From positions 1-64,000 of the forward strand of contig SVNK01000003.1 of NCBI GenBank assembly GCA_015066935.1: 64,000 nt of DNA. The letters run 5' to 3'. This DNA comes from Ruminococcus sp. Its GTDB lineage: Bacteria; Bacillota; Clostridia; Oscillospirales; Ruminococcaceae. A model generated the notes under the pieces. That model made no database searches. It saw only the letters and a list, made by a program, of their open reading frames with translations, and was not told the origin of the DNA. Below are positions 8,030 to 16,150 of this stretch, in pieces. The translations under genes and the position numbers were made by a program. Numbering within the stretch: the stretch's first letter is position 1; each line of letters starts with the position of its first letter.

Positions 8030-9382
8030 ATGCTTTTTCTTATATCTCTTGTTATTGCATCAGCATTTGTATTTTTATTTAAAAAGCCTCTGAAGAAACA
8101 TCCGTATATATTTTATGCTGCGGCTGCGGTAATTTCATACATTGTTTCTGCAGCGACTCTCCGTGGACTTCCTGAATTTGTGAATACATATATCATCGGA
8201 ATGTTCAGCCGTGGAGTAATGGGAACGGCACTATGGGCAGTTGTCATGTGGACAGGTGCACTTCCAAATGGTTCAAAGTCCATTAAAGCACTCATGCCTG
8301 TGCGTGGAGAACTGTCAATTATTGCAGCGATTCTGACGCTTGGTCATAACATCGGATACGGAAAGACATATTTTGTCCGTCTTTTTACTGATTCCGCACG
8401 TATGACTAATGAGCAGATTTTTGCAAGTATTCTTACAATTGCAATGCTTATAATCATGATTCCGCTTACAGTAATGTCGTTTCCGCAGGTTCGTAAGAAG
8501 ATGAATGCAAAGCTCTGGAAGAAAATTCAGAGGACTGCATATTTGTTTTATGCGTTAATTTATGTTCATGTAATGACTCTGTTTGTACCTCTTGCGAAGC
8601 TTGGAAGAGATGGCTACTTCAAAAGTGTACTGATATACAGCGTTGTGTTTATCAGCTATGCGGTGTGTAGGGTTCGCAAATGGTACATTTTACGCAAAAA
8701 ACCTGAAACACGTAAAATTCTCAATGCGGTATGTGTATCGTCATTTGCAGTTCTGGCGGCATTTCCGTGTGTGAATGCAGGAATAAGCACTCCACACAAC
8801 ACGGTTCATGCAGATAACAGAACAGTTTATATTGCAGAAATCCCGACAAATACTGTTACTGCTCCGACAAAATCCGAAGTATCCACAGAAGCTCCGATAG
8901 TATCCATTGAAACATCATCAGAAACTACGGTTACCCAAACTATGGCAACAACAATTGCTTCTGAGGAAGCTGAAGTAAGTGTTACAGAGACCACCGCTTT
9001 AACGACAACCGAAATAAGTACTCAGGAAGAAGTAACTATTGAAGAGGAGACCGTTACTGAAACAGGGCCTGCTACCGAAATGGAAACTGTTACAGAGCAT
9101 GAGCAGGTGTACGTCTACAAAAACGGAACATATACAGCAAAAGCATACGGTTATGACGGCGATGTTGAAGTAACAATTACGATTGAAAATGATGTGATCA
9201 CTAATATTACAGGCAACACATACGAAAGTGATCCATGGTATTTTGATGAGGCTTATGGTCCTGTGGCATCACAGATTCTTTCCTCTCAAAGCACGGATGT
9301 TGACTCTGTTTCCGGAGCTACGTACAGTTCCGAAGCGATTATGAGTGCGGTTGCGGCAGCTCTTGATTCTGCAAGGAGCTGA
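8030..9382 (+). CDS. Ferric-reductase-like membrane protein with FMN-binding domain
   Basis: A 450-residue fusion. Residues 1-250 hold about six membrane helices of the ferric reductase/YedZ type, with possible haem histidines (for example in LGHNIGYGK). A Thr/Glu-rich linker follows (about 270-365), then an FMN_bind domain. That domain ends in DSVSGATYSS, the motif where ApbE attaches FMN to a Thr (about 431). The gene for ApbE is next, 6 bp away. The design suits carrying electrons across the membrane to the wall. The start is behind AAAAGGAG. Confidence 0.88.
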   Translation: MLFLISLVIASAFVFLFKKPLKKHPYIFYAAAAVISYIVSAATLRGLPEFVNTYIIGMFSRGVMGTALWAVVMWTGALPNGSKSIKALMPVRGELSIIAAILTLGHNIGYGKTYFVRLFTDSARMTNEQIFASILTIAMLIIMIPLTVMSFPQVRKKMNAKLWKKIQRTAYLFYALIYVHVMTLFVPLAKLGRDGYFKSVLIYSVVFISYAVCRVRKWYILRKKPETRKILNAVCVSSFAVLAAFPCVNAGISTPHNTVHADNRTVYIAEIPTNTVTAPTKSEVSTEAPIVSIETSSETTVTQTMATTIASEEAEVSVTETTALTTTEISTQEEVTIEEETVTETGPATEMETVTEHEQVYVYKNGTYTAKAYGYDGDVEVTITIENDVITNITGNTYESDPWYFDEAYGPVASQILSSQSTDVDSVSGATYSSEAIMSAVAAALDSARS

Positions 9383-9388
9383 ATACCT

Positions 9389-10429
9389 ATGAGAAAAATA
9401 ACATCATTATTTATAATTCCATCTCTCCTTTCATTCTGCGGCTGCTCCGTTTCGGGGCAGCCTATGCAGGTTGATGAGGACAATGCTTCGGTACGTGATG
9501 TGTTTGCAATGGATACTTATATGTATTTGAAAGCTTACGGTGATTCAGCCGAAAAAGCTCTTGACATTGCTGTAAAACGCATCCTGACGTTGGATAGGAC
9601 CTTTTCTGTGAAAAATACCAACAGTGACACATGGTCAATAAACCATGCGGAGGGAAAAGCAGTAAAAGTTTCGGAGGATACAATTAATCTCCTGAAAACT
9701 GCTCAGGAGATTGGCTCGAAAACAAATGGTGCGCTTGATGTTACGTCGTATCCTCTGCTGAAAGCATGGGGATTCACTATGGATACACAGCAGATACCGG
9801 ATTCGAAAACTCTCAGAGCAGCATCAGAACTTGTGGATTTCAGAAAGATTTCGCTTGATAATGATTCCGTTTGTATTCCCAATGGTATGCAGGTAGATTT
9901 TGGTTCATTGGCAAAAGGCTATACGAGCGATCAAGTGGTCGGGATACTTAGGGAAAGTGGGGTAAAATCGGCACTTGTAAATCTTGGCGGTAATGTGCAT
10001 GCTGTCGGAACCAAGCCTGATGGGACGCTTTGGAAAGTCGGAGTTCAGGATCCCTTCTTCCCTTCTGAGCAGATATGTGTTCTGGAGATTTCAGATTTGG
10101 CAGTTATCACATCAGGCAATTATGAACGCTGTTTCACAGGTGAGGACGGAAAAGAATACTGGCATATTATTGATCCGAAGGACGGTTATCCTGCGGATAA
10201 TGGGCTTGTATCAGTAACAATTGTGGGAGAAAGCGGACTCTTTTGTGATGCACTGTCAACTGCTCTTTTTGTTCTTGGTACGGAAAAGGCGATTGAATAC
10301 TGGCATTCGGAAGAAAATTTCGAAATGATACTTGTAACGGATGATGCAAAGCTTTATTACACGGAGGGACTTAAAGCTTCTATTGACGTTTCGGATAAAT
10401 ATAATGCTGAGGTAGTATTTTATGACTAA
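9389..10429 (+). CDS. apbE: ApbE, FAD:protein FMN transferase (lipoprotein)
   Basis: A 346-residue exported lipoprotein that covalently attaches FMN from FAD to Thr in FMN_bind domains. The N-terminus has a signal and lipobox (LSFCGC). ApbE landmarks follow: FGSLAKGYTSD, LVNLGGNVHAVG, TSGNYERCF, HIIDPKDGYPA and CDALSTALFVLG. It sits 6 bp after its likely substrate, the reductase with the FMN_bind domain. Its end overlaps the next gene by 8 bp, so the module is translated as a unit. Confidence 0.95.
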   Translation: MRKITSLFIIPSLLSFCGCSVSGQPMQVDEDNASVRDVFAMDTYMYLKAYGDSAEKALDIAVKRILTLDRTFSVKNTNSDTWSINHAEGKAVKVSEDTINLLKTAQEIGSKTNGALDVTSYPLLKAWGFTMDTQQIPDSKTLRAASELVDFRKISLDNDSVCIPNGMQVDFGSLAKGYTSDQVVGILRESGVKSALVNLGGNVHAVGTKPDGTLWKVGVQDPFFPSEQICVLEISDLAVITSGNYERCFTGEDGKEYWHIIDPKDGYPADNGLVSVTIVGESGLFCDALSTALFVLGTEKAIEYWHSEENFEMILVTDDAKLYYTEGLKASIDVSDKYNAEVVFYD

Positions 10430-10763
10430 GCAGTTGAAGATTTTATTAGTGCTGGCTGCTGTAATATTTCTGTCAGGAATAATCGGAACAATTTTCGTCC
10501 TCATGCCGTCTGAAAGCGGTATGGTAGAAATTGTGCAGGATGGTAAAGTTCTGTATTCATTCGATCTGACAGCGACAAAAGATCAAAAAATTGTTATCAC
10601 TTCTTCAGAGGGGAAAACAAATACGGTTGAAATAAAAGACGGCAAAATCTTCATTGTTCATGCTGAATGTCCCGATCAGACCTGTGTTAAAACAGGTGTC
10701 CTTTATTCTGAGAGTCTGCCCATAGTATGTCTGCCGAATAAGCTTATTATCAGGTTTCGTTAA
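10422..10763 (+). CDS. NusG domain II membrane-anchored protein
   Basis: A 113-residue protein with one N-terminal helix (about 7-30) and an exported NusG-II-like beta domain. The conserved core includes VEIKDGKIFIVHAECPDQTC and VCLPNKLIIR. These proteins often lie between ApbE/FMN_bind genes and a Gx transporter in Firmicutes; the function is not known. It overlaps apbE by 8 bp and precedes the transporter by 10 bp. Confidence 0.85.
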   Translation: MTKQLKILLVLAAVIFLSGIIGTIFVLMPSESGMVEIVQDGKVLYSFDLTATKDQKIVITSSEGKTNTVEIKDGKIFIVHAECPDQTCVKTGVLYSESLPIVCLPNKLIIRFR

Positions 10764-10773
10764 GGAGTAATAA

Positions 10774-11286
10774 ATGAGAATCAAACGTCTTACACAGCTT
10801 TCTATGCTGACAGCAATGGCACTTATTATTTTTATAATTGAGCTGCGGATACCGAATATAATACCTGTCCCAGGGGTTAAGCTTGGACTTGCCAATATTA
10901 TCACGGTCTATGCTGTATATCGGTTTACAGCAGGTGAAACAGCTATGCTGGTGCTGGTGCGTATTTTTCTGGGAGCAGTATTCAGCGGCAATCTGTCAGC
11001 TTTGATTTACAGTGCATCAGGTGCAGCATTGTGCCTTTGCGGAATGCTTATTATATGCAGGATTATTCCCAATAGATATATCTGGTTATCAAGTGTGTTC
11101 GGTGCGATTCTTCATAACACGGGACAGATATGTGCGGCGATAATGGTTATGGGAAGTTTTTCTGTAATTGCATACTATCCTATTTTATTGGTAAGCGGCA
11201 GTATTGCAGGATTGTTTACGGGATTTAGTGCTCAGCTGATACTGAAAAGAAAGGATTTATGTTTTAATGGTCAAAGCGAAAAGTGA
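10774..11286 (+). CDS. Gx transporter family membrane protein
   Basis: A 170-residue protein with five or six membrane helices. The family signature is visible: IPNIIPVPGVKLGLANIITVY, then RIFLGAVFSGN and GAILHNTGQ. It was once named heptaprenyl diphosphate synthase component I and is now placed in the Gx transporter group, probably an ECF-type S component. In flavin-transfer operons it is thought to supply flavin or a related cofactor. It is the last gene of the module; an AGGAG site sets the start. Confidence 0.85.
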   Translation: MRIKRLTQLSMLTAMALIIFIIELRIPNIIPVPGVKLGLANIITVYAVYRFTAGETAMLVLVRIFLGAVFSGNLSALIYSASGAALCLCGMLIICRIIPNRYIWLSSVFGAILHNTGQICAAIMVMGSFSVIAYYPILLVSGSIAGLFTGFSAQLILKRKDLCFNGQSEK

Positions 11287-11711
11287 TTGCTTTTACTCAA
11301 TGTTAAACCTATTTTCATAATACAAACCATACGTTTACGGGTGGTTTAAGGGAGCTCCGGACACTCTCCCTTAAGTGGACTGAGAAAGGTCTGTTCGGTC
11401 TGCTGGCAACTATATTTCATTCTCGGCTTCCCATTAAGGGAGGGTATTTTTTCAAATACTCTCGCTGCCGTTGGCATCAAGGAAGAAAATGCAATGTGCT
11501 GTCTTCCCTTCCATGTACAGCAGTCATACTGCATCTGAGCCAGACGCAGGATTTCGGATTTGGTTCTGTCGTAGTCAAGATGTGCTGCATCCATCATACT
11601 TCCTTCAAACGTCTGCTTTGTTATACCGTTTTTGCTTTATTTCTTTTTTTAGATTTGGTTATTTTGACTATTGATTTTTCTTAGCAGGTTTCTTGTTTTG
11701 GGTATACAAAA
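11287..11711. other. Gap with no convincing gene
   Basis: About 425 bp between the electron-transfer operon and the first cassette-like module. A minus-strand open frame of 83 codons (11346-11597) was not recognised and looks like a relic. AAACCA/TGGTTT at about 11324-11347 may form a weak terminator. Nothing else was seen. Confidence 0.4.
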
Positions 11712-11742
11712 AGCCGTCTGTGATTGTTAGTCACAAACGGCT
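11712..11742 (-). terminator. Terminator of the P-loop ATPase gene
   Basis: AGCCGTCTGTGA pairs imperfectly with TCACAAACGGCT. On the minus strand the stem is followed by a T tract. Confidence 0.75.
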
Positions 11743-11757
11743 ATGTAATCATATTCA

Positions 11758-11780
11758 GTTCGACAAATTGGAATTTATCG
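11758..11780. repeat. 3' cassette motif, copy 1
   Basis: GTTCGACAAATTGGAATTT lies directly after the minus-strand stop of the P-loop ATPase gene. Related copies follow the next two gene modules (12411-12437 and 13633-13660). Confidence 0.55.
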
Positions 11781-12293
11781 TTATAACTCAATATTAATTT
11801 CGTACTTATCGTCGATGAGTATATAGTTCACATTATACTTTTGGGCAAGGGATAACACTTCTGCATTATCTGCCAATACACTCTCCATTGTGCACCATTC
11901 ATCATCCAAACGATTTTCAATGGTATTTGCATATCCCTTTATGTCGGCAAAGTGATTTCTAATATATTTCTCAGTCATTACAAGACAATAATATTTAATG
12001 TTTTTGAGATATTCGGAGTCAAAGTCCTTCTGCCAATCGAATGGAATGTAGCCACCTTCGACAATTAAGTTCTGCTTGTTTTCAATAGCCGTTTTTATCA
12101 TTTCTCGAACAATCGGCCACAAGTATTCGATTAATTCATTATCATCCATAGGGGTAAGTTCTGTGTTACCGCTACGAATTAAACCCATTTTCAGATGGTC
12201 TATTGACAGGTATGGATATTTATATTTTTCAAGCAATTTTTGGGCAAGTGCAGTTTTGCCTGTATGGGATGCTCCGGTAATCAAAATAATCAT
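11781..12293 (-). CDS. P-loop ATPase/kinase-like protein (adenylate kinase or zeta-toxin type)
   Basis: A 170-residue protein starting MIILITGASHTGKT, a Walker A motif at residues 7-14. NLIVEGGYIPFDW and LDDEWCTM are seen later. The size and pattern fit small ATP-dependent kinases that include adenylate-kinase-like and zeta-toxin-like proteins; the substrate cannot be told. It has its own promoter, a shared leader motif and a terminator, so it is a single-gene unit. No antitoxin gene is next to it. Confidence 0.7.
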   Translation of the reverse strand: MIILITGASHTGKTALAQKLLEKYKYPYLSIDHLKMGLIRSGNTELTPMDDNELIEYLWPIVREMIKTAIENKQNLIVEGGYIPFDWQKDFDSEYLKNIKYYCLVMTEKYIRNHFADIKGYANTIENRLDDEWCTMESVLADNAEVLSLAQKYNVNYILIDDKYEINIEL

Positions 12294-12304
12294 TATCTCA
12301 CCTA

Positions 12305-12324
12305 CAAATTCTTATTTATCGGTC
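12305..12324 (-). repeat. 5' leader motif, copy 1
   Basis: CAAATTCTTATTTATCGGTC (plus strand) lies between the promoter and the start of the P-loop ATPase gene. The same 20 bases occur at 14067-14086 before the VOC gene. A partial copy is at 13615-13628. Confidence 0.7.
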
Positions 12325-12339
12325 CGTCCGACTTTCTTT

Positions 12340-12368
12340 ATTATACTACAAAATACCACAAAAAGCAA
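12340..12368 (-). promoter_or_regulatory. Promoter of the P-loop ATPase gene
   Basis: On the minus strand TTGCTT and TATAAT are separated by 17 bp. The -35 box abuts the terminator of the chromate transporter pair. Confidence 0.65.
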
Positions 12369-12396
12369 CTCCCCGTTCGCAGCAGAATGGGGAGTT
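12367..12396 (-). terminator. Terminator after the chromate transporter pair
   Basis: AACTCCCC pairs with GGGGAGTT. The minus strand continues TTGCTTTTTG. Confidence 0.6.
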
Positions 12397-12410
12397 TTGT
12401 GTGTAAACTG

Positions 12411-12437
12411 TTTGATAAATTGGAATTTGTTTATCAA
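12411..12437. repeat. 3' cassette motif, copy 2
   Basis: TTTGATAAA and TTTATCAAA form perfect arms around TTGGAATTTG. It lies just after the stop of the second chromate transporter gene. Confidence 0.6.
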
Positions 12438-12442
12438 AATCT

Positions 12443-13015
12443 TTATAATGAATACATCAGCATACCAAGACCTGCCGATATGAGTATCATCAGTATCGGA
12501 GTTGGTTTTTTCTTAAATGCAAGCTTTGCTACGATGCTGATTAATATCAATATGGCGAATATGATAATGCCATTAAAATCTATGGCAAGTGTATCTCCTA
12601 TACTACTGAATCTAATTGCCGTACTCATAAACATCGTGATTGCCGTTGCGAGTATCAAGCCAACAACACACGGACGGATACCGCCGAGAAACGCTTTTAC
12701 TCCCGCATATTTCATAAAGTTGCGTATCAGGGCTGCAATTATGAGAATGATAATAAATGAAGGTAATACCACACCCAGCGTAGCAAGGATCGCACCGAGA
12801 AAACCACCTTGTGACGAGCCGACGAAGGTCGCCATATTAACTGCGATCGGTCCGGGAGTGGATTCAGCTACGGCAATCATATTTAGCATTTCTTCCTCGG
12901 TAAGCCAACCGTGCATCAAAACTTTTTCTCGTATCAGAGAGATCATCCCGTATCCGCCGCCAAAGGAAAACGCACCGATTTGAAGGAAGGTTAAGAACAA
13001 TTCGAGATATATCAT
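12443..13015 (-). CDS. Chromate transporter half, second gene
   Basis: A 190-residue membrane protein of the CHR family with about six helices. The FSFGGGYGMISLI and AVAESTPGPIAVNMATFVG motifs are classic. Full-length ChrA proteins carry two such halves; clostridia often encode them as two genes, as here. The start overlaps the stop of the first half by 4 bp. The transported anion need not be chromate in a gut bacterium. Boundary motifs suggest the pair moved as a module. Confidence 0.9.
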   Translation of the reverse strand: MIYLELFLTFLQIGAFSFGGGYGMISLIREKVLMHGWLTEEEMLNMIAVAESTPGPIAVNMATFVGSSQGGFLGAILATLGVVLPSFIIILIIAALIRNFMKYAGVKAFLGGIRPCVVGLILATAITMFMSTAIRFSSIGDTLAIDFNGIIIFAILILISIVAKLAFKKKPTPILMILISAGLGMLMYSL

Positions 13016-13590
13016 TGCTTTTTTTCCTTCCTGATTTTGCCGAGAAGATATACCGCCACACCGCAGGCTCCGCTAAGCAGTATGTAAAATATTGTTGAGA
13101 ACTTTACAGCAAACAATGAAAATACGATCATACAGATAAGTGTTATCGAAATAATGATCATGTTAAATGTGGTTTTCTTCATCTGCTTCAGCATCTTCAG
13201 TCCTGCTGTAAGGATCAGATATACCACACATATCTGAATCCCCTTGAAAGCGTATGCAACCAATGTCAATGAAAGAAAGGCATCTAAAAACAGCGATATA
13301 GCATAGATAATAATAAAAGATGGAATACAAATGCCAAGCGTAGCAATCATTGAGCCGATCATTCCAGTATTTTTGTATCCTATGTAAGTTGCTGCATTAA
13401 TGGCAATAGGACCGGGCGTGGATTCGGCAATCGCCGCAACATCCAAAAATTCATCTTTTTCAAGCCATTTCTTTTTTTCTACAAACTCATTTTCAAGCAG
13501 AGCAATCATGGCATATCCACCGCCAAAGGTGAACAATCCTATTTTCAGCATTGTCAAAAAGAGGGAGAGGTAGCCTTTTATTTTATTCAC
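13012..13590 (-). CDS. Chromate transporter half, first gene
   Basis: A 192-residue CHR-family membrane protein with FTFGGGYAMIALLE and AIAESTPGPIAINAATYIG. I chose the GTG at 13590 (reading NKIKGYLSL) because GGAGG lies 5 bp before it; an ATG 12 bp upstream contains that site. It pairs with the second half through a 4-bp overlap. The two halves are diverged, so they likely insert with opposite topology and form a heterodimer, as in other split CHR pairs. Confidence 0.88.
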   Translation of the reverse strand: MNKIKGYLSLFLTMLKIGLFTFGGGYAMIALLENEFVEKKKWLEKDEFLDVAAIAESTPGPIAINAATYIGYKNTGMIGSMIATLGICIPSFIIIYAISLFLDAFLSLTLVAYAFKGIQICVVYLILTAGLKMLKQMKKTTFNMIIISITLICMIVFSLFAVKFSTIFYILLSGACGVAVYLLGKIRKEKKQ

Positions 13591-13614
13591 AAGAACCTCC
13601 ATTTATCTAATTTA

Positions 13615-13628
13615 CAAATTCTTATTTT
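13615..13628 (-). repeat. 5' leader motif, partial copy
   Basis: CAAATTCTTATTTT matches the first part of the leader motif at 12305 and 14067. It lies upstream of the split chromate transporter. Confidence 0.5.
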
Positions 13629-13632
13629 CCTA

Positions 13633-13660
13633 ACTGTTCGACAAATTGGAATTTGTTTAA
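13633..13660. repeat. 3' cassette motif, copy 3
   Basis: TGTTCGACAAATT and AATTTGTTTAACA form imperfect arms around GG. It lies between the VOC gene stop and the chromate transporter start. Outer CTAACT and AGTTAG extend the palindrome. Confidence 0.6.
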
Positions 13661-13668
13661 CAGAGAAG

Positions 13669-14049
13669 TTAGTCTTTTATCTTCAATCCAAATGCTAACC
13701 AACGTCCATCTATATCTTCAATAACAAACTCACTATTCTGATAATCGGTTGTGTGCAGATGTTTAATGAATATAACTTCTTTTTCGATAAGTTCTTTTTC
13801 AAGTAACTCTTGGTTTCCTGTATATAAATAGGCATCATAACCATATCCGTACAAGGTTCTATTCGGTAAAACGTTATTTGTATTTGCTTGCAACAAAATG
13901 ATTTCTATATCGTCTCTATAAAGGCAGATATGCGGTTCTGTACTCTTCAGATATTCAACTGCTCTGAAGCCCAGCTTTGATACATAAAATCCCGCTGTTT
14001 TCTTTATGTCTGGAGAAGGGAAAATACAGCTTAATCCACTTATACTCAT
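13669..14049 (-). CDS. VOC (glyoxalase/bleomycin-resistance) family protein
   Basis: A 126-residue protein of the vicinal oxygen chelate fold. The paired beta-alpha-beta layout is visible: IFPSPDIKKTAGFYVSKLGF, then FVIEDIDGRWLAFGL at the end. The activity cannot be read; such proteins include drug-binding and glyoxalase-type enzymes. The start is the ATG behind GGAGG (14049). It has its own promoter and the shared 5' and 3' motifs, so it is a single-gene module. Confidence 0.85.
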   Translation of the reverse strand: MSISGLSCIFPSPDIKKTAGFYVSKLGFRAVEYLKSTEPHICLYRDDIEIILLQANTNNVLPNRTLYGYGYDAYLYTGNQELLEKELIEKEVIFIKHLHTTDYQNSEFVIEDIDGRWLAFGLKIKD

Positions 14050-14066
14050 ATGACATATACCTCCAT

Positions 14067-14086
14067 CAAATTCTTATTTATCGGTC
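14067..14086 (-). repeat. 5' leader motif, copy 2
   Basis: CAAATTCTTATTTATCGGTC is identical to 12305-12324 and occupies the same position between promoter and start codon. Confidence 0.7.
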
Positions 14087-14101
14087 TGTCTAACCTCTTA
14101 T

Positions 14102-14130
14102 ATTATACCACATCCCGCCGTCATTTTCAA
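14102..14130 (-). promoter_or_regulatory. Promoter of the VOC gene
   Basis: TTGAAA and TATAAT on the minus strand with a 17-bp spacer. Confidence 0.7.
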
Positions 14131-14140
14131 TAGAAAAAAT

Positions 14141-14175
14141 GAGGTTACAGATCTCAAAAAGAAACCTGCAACCTC
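14141..14175 (-). terminator. Terminator after the IS110-chimera relic
   Basis: GAGGTTACAG pairs with CTGCAACCTC; on the minus strand ATTTTTTC follows. Confidence 0.65.
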
Positions 14176-14182
14176 AATCGTC

Positions 14183-14776
14183 TTACATTGTCATATTCAC
14201 ATCTTCCGTTTCTTCCATATCCTCATCTTCCGAGAACGCAGCATTTTCTACTTCATGCTGCATCGGAATCAGCACCTTGAGAAGCTCCTCACGGTATTCC
14301 ATGTCCGAAATCTTGTTGATATAGATGCCGAAGGTGTCAAGCAGTTCTTTGCCTTCCATAGTTGTGATTTGCACATCGCTATACCGTCAGTGCTTACAGA
14401 TAAACTCGGCAACATCCTGAACATTGTGAAGTCGCTTATTGCCGTCAATTGCAGAGCCGAGAAGACAAGCGTAACGTTCAGCAACCGGAATATACATTTT
14501 TCTGAAAGCTTCGGACTGAATAGGATTAATAACCTTGACAGTATATTCAAGCTCAAGGAAAAAGGTATATACAGAAAGCCGGTTATGAACTGTTGCTTCC
14601 ATTCCGATGATAACATCGTCAGGAAGAATTTCGAATTTTTCAAAGACAGCAAGATCTTTTTCACAGCCTTGCTTGTCATTAGCAAATGAAATACTGTCAA
14701 TAAGAGCTTTAACGCTCATGTCGATGACTGAAGCTTCGTGCTTGTATTTGGCGATGTCAATTCCGCAATAAAACAT
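14183..14776 (-). pseudogene. Chimeric relic: IS110 transposase N-terminus joined to an unrelated tail
   Basis: The first 90 or so codons read an IS110-type DEDD transposase start (MFYCGIDIAKYKHEASVID, VIGMEAT, VKVINPIQSEAFRKMYI). After MYI the frame changes to a foreign tail (AERYACLLGSAIDGNKRLHN), then a TGA at 14386-14384. The same frame stays open after the stop down to 14183 (MEGKELLDTFGIYINKI). The catalytic GHYW-like part is damaged (EATVHNR) and the rest of the transposase is missing. I read one dead chimeric gene. The tail may come from a conjugative element. Confidence 0.65.
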
Positions 14777-15212
14777 TGTGATACACCTCGTAAAGTTTTG
14801 TTACAGCAAAGGTTATCCTCTGTGTTTTACGGAAATACAACCTCGTTAGATATTTAGCACTTAAATGCTATCCAGCTCATTCGCATTTGTCCGTAAAGCA
14901 GAGGTGCTAATCTTTCTGTGGAAGCCAAACTTCAAGGACGTGAACAGCACCCTCTGACTGTACAGATTTATTATCTCACATTTCTGTGTGATAAGCAATA
15001 TTAACACGGCAAAATTTTTCGCCGTAAATGTAGAAATTCCATTCGCTACGCTCATTCCGTTTTTACATTTTAGCTTTTTCCTTACTACAGAGTGTAGCAA
15101 GAGGTTTTATAGGGTTTCTCTTTAAATTACCCTTAAATCTATTATACGAGGAAGATCTAAAAATGTTCAAACGCAAACCGAACCAAGATGTAAAAACAAG
15201 GAGGCTGATAGA
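14777..15212. other. Gap before the first recombinase copy
   Basis: About 435 bp. Near the end an ATGTTCAAA(C/G)GCAAA stretch (15162) is shared with 26233, upstream of the second recombinase copy, so the homologous leader begins here. A hairpin with TAAATGTAGAAA/TTTTTACATTTTA arms lies at about 15034-15071. No gene was recognised. Confidence 0.4.
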
Positions 15213-15395
15213 TTGGCAAGAAAAATTGAAGTTCCGAAAATCAACACAGTCACCGTTCAGTACAATGGCAACAGCAAGGAGTTCGACCGCTTCATGGAGT
15301 CCATGATTCATGAGTTTCTGAATTCGTCTAGTATTGTCAATGCTGAACAGGATGATTCTGTTGGTAACGTAGAAAAAACTGAGGAATCATCGTAA
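15213..15395 (+). CDS. Small recombinase-linked protein, copy 1 (TTG start)
   Basis: A 60-residue acidic protein, ARKIEVPKINTVTVQYNGN and on to FMESMIHEFLNSSS. A close relative starts at 26280 before the second recombinase. Both use TTG behind a good Shine-Dalgarno site (AGGAGG here), so the unusual start is conserved. The family is not one I recognise. Its fixed place before a serine recombinase suggests a helper, for example a recombination directionality factor; this is inference. Confidence 0.65.
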   Translation: MARKIEVPKINTVTVQYNGNSKEFDRFMESMIHEFLNSSSIVNAEQDDSVGNVEKTEESS

Positions 15396-15398
15396 ACG

Positions 15399-15475
15399 CT
15401 GGACTTGCAGGAGGTTGTGTGGTATTGTCTGTGGTAACGCAGGCACCACACAGCGTACCTGCCAAAGGAGAATGA
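15399..15475 (+). promoter_or_regulatory. Conserved structured leader before recombinase, copy 1
   Basis: Nearly identical to 26464-26536. TGTGTGGT pairs with ACCACACA, and GCAGG can pair with CCTGC next to the AAAGGAG ribosome site. It could control recombinase translation. Confidence 0.55.
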
Positions 15476-15479
15476 TAAA

Positions 15480-16109
15480 ATGAAAGCATGGCTATACTAC
15501 CGCTTGTCCCGTGATGAGGACGAGGAAATGAACAGTCTGTACAATCAGCGTCAGATTCTGGTTGATTATGCAGAACAGCAGGGCTATGAAATTGTTGGTG
15601 AGAGCAGCGATGACAATGTTTCGGGCATGACCTTTGAGCGAAAGGGAATTGCGGAACTGGAAAATGCTGTGGATGAGGGCAAGGTTGATGTTGTACTGGT
15701 CAAGGACTTATCAAGACTCGGCAGACACCGAACGCAGACAGCACTCTTCATTGACCACTTGCGTGAGAACAATGTGCGAGTATATTCCGTCACTGAGGGC
15801 ATCGACAGCTTTAATGACAACGACGATCTGCTCATCGGGATGAAACAGATCATCAACGATTTCTATGCAAAAGATATCGGTAAGAAAATCAAGACAGGTA
15901 TTCGTCAGAAGCAAAAGACAGGACTGGTTGTAAACTTACCAATGGGATATTACAAGGACAGGAATATCAATGAGATTCTGATTGACGAGGTTGCGGTAAA
16001 ATCCAGCAATGTCCATCAGAATGAGGATAAAAGTCTTGATGTTAAGCTGGAATTCAATGGGGATTTTGAGGATAGCGTGGCGGTGTATGTGGATGGAGAG
16101 TCGGCGTAA
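15480..16109 (+). pseudogene. Serine recombinase with large internal in-frame deletion
   Basis: A 209-residue version of the 525-residue recombinase at 26546. The N-terminal catalytic domain is intact to about residue 178: YYRLSRDEDEE with the catalytic Ser10, then LSRLGRHRTQ. It jumps straight from ILIDEVA to VHQNEDKSLDV, the last 35 or so residues of the full protein. About 316 residues are missing: the recombinase domain, Cys zinc ribbon and coiled coil. The frame is kept, so a catalytic-only protein could be made. It should not bind att sites on its own. Confidence 0.85.
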
Positions 16110-16150
16110 GGGTATGAAGAAAGCCGCAGGGACACATCTGCGGCTTTATA

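Noticed and set aside
11346..11597. Protein of 83 residues on the minus strand
   Set aside because: No ribosome site or known domain; it looks like relic sequence.
12443..13590. A single chromate transporter gene broken by frameshift
   Set aside because: Each half has its own start and ribosome site with a 4-bp overlap, as in known split CHR pairs.
11758..14086. Integron cassette array
   Set aside because: Some borders look like GTCTAAC/GTTAG core sites, but no integron integrase is seen, the modules have their own promoters, and the palindromes are shorter than typical attC sites.
14387..14776. Active IS110 transposase
   Set aside because: Only the first third is present, its conserved GHYW-like segment is altered, and it is fused to foreign sequence.
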